Shown piece by piece: positions 1 to 5,382 of a stretch of DNA of 6,165 bases. The stretch comes from an uncultured beta proteobacterium (lineage in GTDB: Bacteria; Pseudomonadota; Gammaproteobacteria; Burkholderiales; Burkholderiaceae_C): contig CAISIP010000642.1 in the NCBI GenBank assembly GCA_903885415.1, positions 1-6,165 on the forward strand. Direction: 5' to 3'. Position 1 is the first letter of the stretch, and each line of letters starts with the position of its first letter. The notes under the pieces are model-generated. The model searched no databases and was not told the origin of the DNA. It saw only the letters and a program-made list of their open reading frames with translations. A program made the translations under genes and the position numbers.

Positions 1-45
1 GATCAGATCTGGTGACTGGAGTTCAGACGTGTGCTCTTCCGATCT
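1..45. other. Illumina adapter/index remnant (not genomic)
   Basis: Bases 12-45 match the 34-base TruSeq Read 2 adapter, ending in the universal GCTCTTCCGATCT core at 33-45. Bases 4-11 (CAGATCTG) look like an 8-base i7 index, and bases 1-3 (GAT) fit the end of the P7 primer. In the reading frames this stretch gives peptides well known as adapter artefacts: TGVQTCALPI and CSSDL on the + strand, and RKSTRLNSSH and EIGRAHV on the - strand. Genomic sequence therefore begins at about base 46. Any protein start placed inside 1-45 is artificial. Confidence 0.97.
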
Positions 46-254
46 CGCACGGCTGGATGTCGGCGTTCCGGCGGCCGTCGTCGCAGAGCCGCCTGCCGGG
101 CTTGTACCTGGCCGGGGGCAGCGTGCATCCGGGGCCGGGCGTGCCGATGGCGGCGCTGTCGGGGAGGCTGGCGGCCGCGACGCTGACGGCGCACCTCGAT
201 TCGACCAGACGGTCGCGCCGGGTGGTTATCTCTGGTGGTATGTCGACGCCCTGA
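46..254 (+). CDS. crtD: CrtD, C-terminal fragment (hydroxyneurosporene/methoxyneurosporene desaturase)
   Basis: This is the last 68 or so residues of a CrtI/CrtD-type FAD-dependent carotenoid desaturase; the 5' part is cut off by the adapter junction at 45/46. The visible C-terminal flavin-binding signature reads GLYLAGGSVHPGPGVPMAAL, followed by SGRLAA, as expected for the CrtD branch of the phytoene desaturase family. CrtD introduces the 3,4 double bond into 1-hydroxy carotenoids on the way to spheroidene or spirilloxanthin, acting at the membrane. The gene ends at TGA 252-254. Its last 20 or so codons overlap the start of crtC in another frame, and its GGMST tail lies over the CrtC WWYVDA segment. 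It lies upstream of and in the same direction as crtC, so the two are probably co-transcribed. CrtI is the other family possibility, but a separate complete crtI lies at 3778-5382. Confidence 0.9.
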
Positions 255-1126
255 GTGACGACGGCCAGAACGGCCTGTCCATCATTGCCTTTGTCGGCAG
301 CGTGTTTTCCCCGTACTACGCCTGGGCACGTGCACGCAACGGCGGCGTCGCCGACCCGGAGAATTTTTGCGCCATCAACGTCGCGTTGTACGGCGCGGCA
401 GGGAGGCGCTGGACCATGACCGAGCGCAGCCGCGCGCACATGCAGCGCAGCCGGGACACCTTCACCGTCGGCCCCAGCCGGCTGCACTGGACTGGCAGAT
501 CGCTGGTGATCGACATCGACGAATTCAATGTGCCGATCCCCATGCACGTGCGCGGGCGGGTCACGGTCACGCCAAAGGGCCTGAGCCGCTTTGTCACCGG
601 TCTGGACGCTGCGGCCCGTCACCGCTGGGGGCCAATCGGGCCGTGCTCGCGCGTAAGCGTCGACATGGAGCACCCGGCGGCGCGGTGGTCGGGCCACGCT
701 TACCTAGACTCCAACGAAGGTGATGAGCCGGTCGACCGTGCCTTCAACACATGGGACTGGTCGCGCACGGTCATGGGCAACGGCGACACGGCGGTGGTCT
801 ACGACGTGCGCCCGGTGCAGGGTCCGGACCGCGTCATCGCCCAGCGTTTTGACGCCCATGGCCTAGCGACTCCCCTGGTTGCGCCGCCACGCCACACCCT
901 GCCGCGCTCCCGATGGCTCATCCCGCGCAACATGCACAGCGACGAAGGCGTTGCGCCGGTGGTGCAGAGCACACTGGAAGACACGCCGTTTTACGTGCGC
1001 TCGATCCTGCGCTCGTCACTAGAGGGCGAGGCGGTGACGTCCGTGCACGAGACGCTGGACGCCCGGCGCGTGGCCTCGCTGCCGGTGCGCCTGATGCTGC
1101 CCTGGCGCATGCCGCGGCAGCCTTAG
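185..1126 (+). CDS. crtC: CrtC, carotenoid 1,2-hydratase (hydroxyneurosporene synthase)
   Basis: CrtC adds water across the terminal 1,2 double bond of neurosporene/lycopene-type carotenoids, giving the 1-hydroxy substrate for CrtD. Family features are visible in order: FDQTVAPGGYLWWYVDALSD at 200-259, FVGSVFSPYYAWAR at about 287-328, WTMTER at 410-427, GHAYLDSNEGDEP at about 692-730, and the WDW of NTWDWSR at about 750-770. The protein is soluble-looking, with no signal peptide, and from FDQ onward it has about 308 residues. It ends with TAG at 1124-1126, overlapping the stop codon of the convergent SDR gene. The start is not resolved: in this frame there is no ATG, GTG or TTG between base 46 and the conserved core, only a CTG at 53. 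The first such codon upstream is a GTG at 29 inside the adapter. The start at 185 is a placeholder near the beginning of recognisable homology; the frame and product are secure. Confidence 0.9.
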   Translation, partial: DGAPRFDQTVAPGGYLWWYVDALSDDGQNGLSIIAFVGSVFSPYYAWARARNGGVADPENFCAINVALYGAAGRRWTMTERSRAHMQRSRDTFTVGPSRLHWTGRSLVIDIDEFNVPIPMHVRGRVTVTPKGLSRFVTGLDAAARHRWGPIGPCSRVSVDMEHPAARWSGHAYLDSNEGDEPVDRAFNTWDWSRTVMGNGDTAVVYDVRPVQGPDRVIAQRFDAHGLATPLVAPPRHTLPRSRWLIPRNMHSDEGVAPVVQSTLEDTPFYVRSILRSSLEGEAVTSVHETLDARRVASLPVRLMLPWRMPRQP

Positions 1127-2028
1127 ATTTTCTCAGCAGAAGCAGCAGCGGAACGGGCCAGTGTGCGCTCGCGCTCGCGGGGCCCGAAGGTGGAAGCCAG
1201 GGGCCCGACGCAGGCGAGCCCTTCAAGGTACAACGATTCGATTTCCGGAGCCGCGCGCAGCATTTCACGCTCGGCCAAAGGGGCATGCAGGAATGCACGC
1301 AAGATGTGAAGCATGCGTATCCAGCCCGGGATCCAGATCGTGCGCCTGCGTTGTGAGATGCCGTTTGTGATCGCCCTTGCAGCCCGTTCAACGGTCATTT
1401 CAGCGTTCAGGAATCCTGGCATGGTGGCACGAAGCCTGCCGAAACCCGGGTGCATTGCGCCCTCGGCCACCAGAGGCGTTTTGACCCATCCCGCATGCAT
1501 CAAACCGACCGCCACGCCATGGTGGCGGAGTTCGATCCGCCAGGAGTTGCCCATGGCCTCCACGGCAGCTTTGCTGGCGGCATAGGCGGATATGGCCGGC
1601 GGGTGGGCAAAGCTCGATACCGAGGCACTGATCAGGACGTATCCGCCTTGCTTCATGACGGCAGGCAACGCAGCGCGCACGGTGTTGAATACACCGATGA
1701 CGTTGACGTCCAGGCAACGGTGCCAGGCGGCGGGGTCGGTGTAGGCCAGCGGGCCAAAGGCTGCGATGCCTGCATTGGCCCAGACCACATCGATGCGGCC
1801 GTGTTTTTCAAGCGCGATCGAAACGACGCGCTCCATCGCCGGCAGACTGGTGACGTCGGCGACGCAACTGAGCGTTCCGCCACATTGGGCGGCAACTTCG
1901 CGCAAAGGAAGCTCGTCGCAATCGACCAGTACGGGCCTCGCCCCGCGTGCATGCAATTCCTTTGCGGTGGCAGCACCGATGCCGGAAGCGGCACCTGTGA
2001 TGAGCACAACGAGCCCGACGAGCGACAT
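1123..2028 (-). CDS. Short-chain dehydrogenase/reductase (SDR), classical type
   Basis: The 301-residue protein is an NAD(P)-dependent oxidoreductase of the classical SDR family. The nucleotide-binding glycine motif TGAASGIG is at residues 11-18, ANAG at 84-87, and the catalytic tetrad is complete: Asn109 (DVNV), Ser136, Tyr149 and Lys153 (YAASK). The Ser-Tyr spacing of 13 is typical. After the Rossmann fold there is a C-terminal extension of about 90 residues, with a basic and hydrophobic stretch (RRRTIWIPGWIRMLHILRAF) that could touch the membrane or a hydrophobic substrate. The ATG at 2028 leads directly into the first beta strand, but no strong ribosome binding site precedes it. The gene lies 33 bases downstream of the DUF2269 gene and is the last of the leftward run. 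Its TAA at 1123-1125 shares bases with the crtC stop. The substrate cannot be told from sequence; a carotenoid, isoprenoid or lipid alcohol/ketone is only a guess from context. Confidence 0.9.
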   Translation of the reverse strand: MSLVGLVVLITGAASGIGAATAKELHARGARPVLVDCDELPLREVAAQCGGTLSCVADVTSLPAMERVVSIALEKHGRIDVVWANAGIAAFGPLAYTDPAAWHRCLDVNVIGVFNTVRAALPAVMKQGGYVLISASVSSFAHPPAISAYAASKAAVEAMGNSWRIELRHHGVAVGLMHAGWVKTPLVAEGAMHPGFGRLRATMPGFLNAEMTVERAARAITNGISQRRRTIWIPGWIRMLHILRAFLHAPLAEREMLRAAPEIESLYLEGLACVGPLASTFGPRERERTLARSAAASAEKI

Positions 2029-2061
2029 CGGCAGCCGGTCAACGGCAGAAACCGTGCACGC
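2029..2061. other. Gap between DUF2269 and SDR genes
   Basis: This 33-base spacer is the longest non-coding stretch in the window. I see no promoter, terminator hairpin or strong Shine-Dalgarno sequence in it. The SDR gene is most simply read as the last gene of the leftward transcript. Confidence 0.6.
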
Positions 2062-2514
2062 TCAGGCAGCCTTGGTGACCATCAGGTAGATGATCGGAAA
2101 GGGCAGAATTGTTGCCACGGCGCCAGAAACTTGCCATATTCTGGACAACTGCAGGTATTCACCGGTGATGGCGGTGGTTCTTAGCAGGATGGCCCGCTGC
2201 TTGAGCTGGATCGGTACCAGAACGCCGGCCCAGATCAACCCCGAAAGGCCAAACAGCGCGTAGGACCAGGTCAGCCAGGCGTGCGCCGTATCACCGCCGA
2301 AACGCGTCGCCATCAGATGGCCGGTGACGACCACTCCCAGAGCGCCGGTGGCGGTGAACAGGCAATCGGTAATGAGCACCATGCGGTTGCTGAACTTGAT
2401 GATCTCGTGGCGCCCGGTGCGCTCAGCCAGGGCCGCCCACACGCCGCTGACGATGACGTTGCCCAGGAACAGGCAGGCGCACAAGAGGTGGATGACCTTG
2501 AGGTTGACACTCAT
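2062..2514 (-). CDS. DUF2269-like four-helix integral membrane protein
   Basis: The 150-residue protein is almost entirely hydrophobic, with four likely membrane helices at about residues 7-29, 46-69, 80-102 and 127-146. The pattern resembles the predicted inner-membrane family DUF2269: a KVIHLL start, a WSYALFGLSGLIW third helix ending at VPIQ, and a final LPFPIIYLMV helix. There is no known biochemical function. The start at ATG 2514 is well supported: AAGGAG at 2520-2525 lies five bases upstream, and the ATG overlaps the preceding gene's TGA as ATGA. A longer in-frame opening to 2616 would run over the micro-ORF and has no such support. His9 in helix 1 and His66 in helix 2 are visible, but I cannot say whether they bind a cofactor. 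It occupies the place after crtB where Rhodobacter has tspO (crtK), but it lacks TspO-type motifs, so I do not call it TspO. Confidence 0.85.
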   Translation of the reverse strand: MSVNLKVIHLLCACLFLGNVIVSGVWAALAERTGRHEIIKFSNRMVLITDCLFTATGALGVVVTGHLMATRFGGDTAHAWLTWSYALFGLSGLIWAGVLVPIQLKQRAILLRTTAITGEYLQLSRIWQVSGAVATILPFPIIYLMVTKAA

Positions 2515-2666
2515 GGGGACTCCTTGTCGGGGTTCGGCGGCGGATCCTCTTCCCGTGCTGCGCGTCGTTGCGCAGATTCCTTTTGCGCCTTGCTGACGTC
2601 GCGCAGCTGCCACCAAGCGAAGAGGACCACGGCACCAAGCAACACCAGGCCTTCAAGGAGTTTCAC
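2511..2666 (-). CDS. Small single-pass membrane protein, 51 residues, unknown function
   Basis: This micro-ORF begins with GTG at 2664-2666, inside the last codons of crtB, which ends at 2653. It stops with TGA at 2511-2513, sharing bases with the ATG of the DUF2269 gene. The product starts M(V)KLLEGLVLLGAVVLFAWW, a single hydrophobic segment at about residues 4-19. It then has a strongly charged tail (LRDVSKAQKE, RRAAREED) and a proline-rich end (DPPPNPDKESP). The topology suggests a small inner-membrane protein with a charged, probably cytoplasmic tail. The overlap on both sides and the good codon texture argue that it is real. I do not recognise a family. No strong ribosome binding site precedes the GTG, so translation may depend on ribosomes finishing crtB. 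The frame stays open upstream to 2885, but that part is antisense-like, arginine/serine-rich text over crtB and is not counted. Confidence 0.7.
   Translation of the reverse strand: MKLLEGLVLLGAVVLFAWWQLRDVSKAQKESAQRRAAREEDPPPNPDKESP
2520..2525 (-). promoter_or_regulatory. Ribosome binding site of the DUF2269 gene
   Basis: On the - strand the sequence reads AAGGAG, five bases before the ATG at 2514. It lies inside the last codons of the preceding micro-ORF (Lys-Glu of DKESP). It fixes the DUF2269 start and supports translational coupling through the ATGA overlap. It is the only strong Shine-Dalgarno sequence I see in the leftward operon. Confidence 0.85.
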
Positions 2667-3759
2667 GGGCTGGCGCCGGGGAGGGGTAGAACCGGTCTTT
2701 CTGCTCCAGGCGCCCGAAGAGGTCGACCATCCACTCGACACGCTGGTCGAAACTTCGCTCGGGCACCGTCCACGAGCCGCCGCCCGCCGCCAGTCCATGC
2801 AAGTGCGTCCGGGTTTCGACAGCCTGCACCAGAAACGCAATTGCCGGCAACGCGACGAGTTCGCGCGGCGATGGGAAGGGCGCATTCACCGCCACGGCGG
2901 TGGCGCGTGCAATCAGGTACAGCTTGCGTCGCTTGGATACCACGGTGCGGTGGTTGACCGAGTCGAGCCCCTCGCGCTGCAGCTGGCAGCCGATCTCTGC
3001 GTATACCAGCCGTGCGGCCTGGATGGCGGGACGGCAGTCCCAGGGCAGTTCGCCCACGCCATAACCACCACGCTTGTACAACTGCTGCGCACGCGCCAGC
3101 AGCCGCCCGGTGAACGCGGCAATGCGTTCGTCAAACACCGGGTGGCGCAACCAAGCATCGGCATCCATGCCGGCCTCAAGAAACCAGTTGCGCGGGATAT
3201 ACAAGCGGCCGTTGCGCGCGTCTTCACCGATGTCGCGTGCGATATTGGTGAGCTGCATGGCCACGCCCAGTTCGCAGGCGCGCGCTAGGGCGGTTTCGGT
3301 GCGGGTGTCCATGATGAGTGCCATCATCGCGCCCACCGTGCCGGCGACCCGCGCGCCGTAGTCCTCCACATCGTCCAGCGTGTCGTAGCGCCGCCCCTGC
3401 GCGTCCCACAGAAAGCCTTCCAGCAGGGCGTCTAGCAACGCGCGCGGTACGCTGAAGCGGTGCACCACGTAGGCCAGCGCCCGGTCCGCGTCCAAGGTGC
3501 CGGGGCGCCCGGTGTAGATGGCATCCAGGCGGGCTTGCAGGTCGCGCATGGCGGCGCGCGCGTCGCTGCCCATGTCGATGGCGTCATCGGCTAGGCGACA
3601 AAACGCGTACAACGCCGTGGCCGGCGCGCGCAGCCGTGCGGGCAGGAGCAGTGACGCGGCAAAGAAGGATTTGGAGCCGCCACGCATGAGCGCGCGGCAA
3701 GCCGACAGATCGAACTCCGGGGTGGGTGTGGCTGCGTTCACGGGCCGGGCAGTGGACAT
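2653..3759 (-). CDS. crtB: CrtB, 15-cis-phytoene synthase
   Basis: CrtB joins two geranylgeranyl diphosphate molecules head to head, via presqualene-type diphosphate, to give phytoene, the first committed carotenoid step, at the membrane surface. The 368-residue protein carries the squalene/phytoene synthase fold signatures: SKSFFAAS at 29-36, YAFCRLADDAID at 51-62 with the first DxxxD metal-binding motif (Asp58, Asp62), and RVAGTVG at 137-143. It also has the second motif region QLTNIARDIGEDA at 169-181 (Asp176, Asp180), followed by GRLYIPR at 184-190. Both aspartate motifs are intact, so the enzyme should be active. About 16 residues precede the conserved core. The tail after residue 290 is longer and more variable than the core, which is common in proteobacterial CrtB. 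The gene starts 18 bases after crtI ends, and its 3' end overlaps the micro-ORF by 14 bases. Confidence 0.96.
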   Translation of the reverse strand: MSTARPVNAATPTPEFDLSACRALMRGGSKSFFAASLLLPARLRAPATALYAFCRLADDAIDMGSDARAAMRDLQARLDAIYTGRPGTLDADRALAYVVHRFSVPRALLDALLEGFLWDAQGRRYDTLDDVEDYGARVAGTVGAMMALIMDTRTETALARACELGVAMQLTNIARDIGEDARNGRLYIPRNWFLEAGMDADAWLRHPVFDERIAAFTGRLLARAQQLYKRGGYGVGELPWDCRPAIQAARLVYAEIGCQLQREGLDSVNHRTVVSKRRKLYLIARATAVAVNAPFPSPRELVALPAIAFLVQAVETRTHLHGLAAGGGSWTVPERSFDQRVEWMVDLFGRLEQKDRFYPSPAPARETP

Positions 3760-3777
3760 GCGGAGTGCTCGCTGTGT

Positions 3778-5382
3778 TTATGCAAAGGTGTGGACTTCGG
3801 GGACCACCATCTCTAGGGTCTTGGCCGACATCAGCACGCCCGGCACGCCGGCACCGGGGTGGGTGCCGGCGCCCACCATGTAGAGGCCATCCACATCCTC
3901 GCTGCGGTTGTGCGGGCGGAACCATGCGCTTTGCAGAAGCAACGGCTCCATGCCGAACGCAGCGCCCTGGTACGACAACAACCGGTCCTGAAAGTCCAGC
4001 GGCGTGGTCACGCGCGAGGTCACGATATGTGTTTTGAGGCCTGGCAGCACGGTGCGCTCCAGCGCCTGTTCAATGGCCTGCCGGTACGACTCCGCCTTCT
4101 GTGCCCAGTCGGTTTCGCTTTGCAGGTGGGACACCGGGCTGAGCACATAAAACGCGTCGCATCCGGCGGGCGCCATGGACGGGTCGGTCGCAGTGGGGCG
4201 GTGCAGGTACAGGCTGAAGTCTTCGGGCACCACATGGTGTTTGAAGATGTCCCGCAGCAAGCCTTCGTAACGGGGGCCGAGCACCATCATGTGGTGCGGC
4301 ACATCCTCGTAGCGCCGGTTGGTGCCGAAGTACCAGACGAAGAGGCTCATCGAGTGGCGGCTGCCCTTGATGCGCTTGTCGGTCCAGTGCCTGCGGTGCT
4401 GGGGCGCCACCAGATTCTTGTAGGTCCACAGGGTGTCGGCGTTGGAGACGACGATGTCGGCGCCCAGGTGCTCACCGCCCGTGAGGGTGACGCCGCGGGC
4501 CTTGCCGCGCCCGATTTTCTGTTCCTCGATGTCGATGCGTGCGACCTGGGCGTTGTAGGTGATGCTGCCGCCGAGGCCTTGCAGCAGCCGCACCATGGCG
4601 CTGACGATGGTGCCCGTGCCGCCCATGGCCCAGTGCACACCGAAGCGTCGTTCCAGGGTGTTGATGAGGCTGTAGATGCAGGTCACCGAAAGCGGGTTGC
4701 CGCCGATGAGCAGCGGATGAAAGCTCATCACGATGCGCAGCTTGGGGTTGCTGAAGTGGCCGCAGGCCATTCGGAAAATGCTGCGCCAGCCCTTCATGCG
4801 AAGCATGTTGGGGATGGCGCCCAGCAAATCGCCCACCGTGTTGTACGGGATGCTGCCCAGTTCTAGAAAGCCCCGCTGGTAGCAGTTGTCCGCCTCGTCC
4901 ACAAAGCGTTCGTAGGCCTGCAGGTCGTCGGGGCAGAAGCGCGCCACTTCGTCGCGCATGCGCTCCGTGTCTCCGCTGTAGTCGAACCAGGTGCCGTCAT
5001 CGAAGCGGATGCGGTAGAACGGCTCCATCAAGCGCAAATCCACGTCGTCCGAGAACTTCTTGCCAGCCAGTGCCCACAGTTCATCCAACAGAAAGGGGGC
5101 GGTGATGATGGTGGGGCCGGCGTCAAAAGTGAAGCCATCCTGGCGCCAGACGTAGGCGCGCCCGCCGGGTGCGTCCAGCTTTTCCAGCACCTGCACGCGC
5201 CAGCCCTTGCAGGCCAGGCGGATGGCGGCAGCCAAGCCGCCGAATCCGCTGCCGATGACGATAGCGTGCGGCGCGCCCTGTGCGCGGGTGTTGCCGTGTG
5301 CTACCAGGCCCGAACCCGAGAATCCGAGCTTGCCGGCGCCTGCCGCCACGCCGTGGTCAAGGGATCTGAAGCAGTTTGCCAT
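3778..5382 (-). CDS. crtI: CrtI, phytoene desaturase (FAD-dependent)
   Basis: CrtI removes hydrogens stepwise from phytoene to give neurosporene (three steps) or lycopene (four steps); which of the two cannot be read from sequence. Numbered from the ATG at 5382, the 534-residue protein has the dinucleotide-binding motif IVIGSGFGGLAAA at 41-53. The acidic residue of the second strand (LEK) follows at about 66-68, then PGGRAY at 72-77 and FDAGPT at 86-91. The carotenoid desaturase C-terminal signature, LYMVGAGTHPGAGVPGVLMS, is at 500-519. The protein opens with about 40 residues before the first strand, longer than in typical CrtI, and no candidate start has a good ribosome binding site. Alternatives are GTG at 5349, just past the puhE stop, and TTG at 5424. 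With ATG 5382 the gene overlaps puhE by 26 bases. The stop is TAA at 3778-3780, 18 bases before crtB. Confidence 0.95.
   Translation of the reverse strand: MANCFRSLDHGVAAGAGKLGFSGSGLVAHGNTRAQGAPHAIVIGSGFGGLAAAIRLACKGWRVQVLEKLDAPGGRAYVWRQDGFTFDAGPTIITAPFLLDELWALAGKKFSDDVDLRLMEPFYRIRFDDGTWFDYSGDTERMRDEVARFCPDDLQAYERFVDEADNCYQRGFLELGSIPYNTVGDLLGAIPNMLRMKGWRSIFRMACGHFSNPKLRIVMSFHPLLIGGNPLSVTCIYSLINTLERRFGVHWAMGGTGTIVSAMVRLLQGLGGSITYNAQVARIDIEEQKIGRGKARGVTLTGGEHLGADIVVSNADTLWTYKNLVAPQHRRHWTDKRIKGSRHSMSLFVWYFGTNRRYEDVPHHMMVLGPRYEGLLRDIFKHHVVPEDFSLYLHRPTATDPSMAPAGCDAFYVLSPVSHLQSETDWAQKAESYRQAIEQALERTVLPGLKTHIVTSRVTTPLDFQDRLLSYQGAAFGMEPLLLQSAWFRPHNRSEDVDGLYMVGAGTHPGAGVPGVLMSAKTLEMVVPEVHTFA

Noticed and set aside
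29..184. CrtC start at the GTG at 29, giving a 365-residue protein
   Set aside because: The GTG and the first codons lie inside the Illumina adapter, and the next 50 or so residues are crtD sequence read out of frame (alanine/glycine-rich, no CrtC similarity).
23..697. Open frame on the - strand opposite crtD/crtC
   Set aside because: It ends in the adapter artefact EIGRAHV and is antisense to conserved CrtC motifs.
2062..2514. TspO/CrtK identity for the membrane protein after crtB
   Set aside because: It has four rather than five helices and lacks the tryptophan/proline-rich TspO motifs; the DUF2269 pattern fits better.
2281..3288. Long open frame on the + strand opposite the DUF2269 gene and crtB
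   Set aside because: It runs across two separate real genes on the other strand and shows no domain; it is a GC-rich shadow frame.
3760..3777. Possible PpsR-type site (TGT-N12-ACA) or promoter before crtB
   Set aside because: The gap is only 18 bases and holds no such palindrome; crtB is most simply co-transcribed with crtI.
4225..4300. Two short CACCA...TGGTG inverted repeats
   Set aside because: Both lie within crtI, encode His-His-Val/Met stretches and are too short to call regulatory.
3859..4866. Long open frame on the + strand opposite crtI
   Set aside because: It is antisense to a well-conserved CrtI, rich in His/Ala/Val/Gly repeats typical of GC-rich shadow frames, with no recognisable domain.
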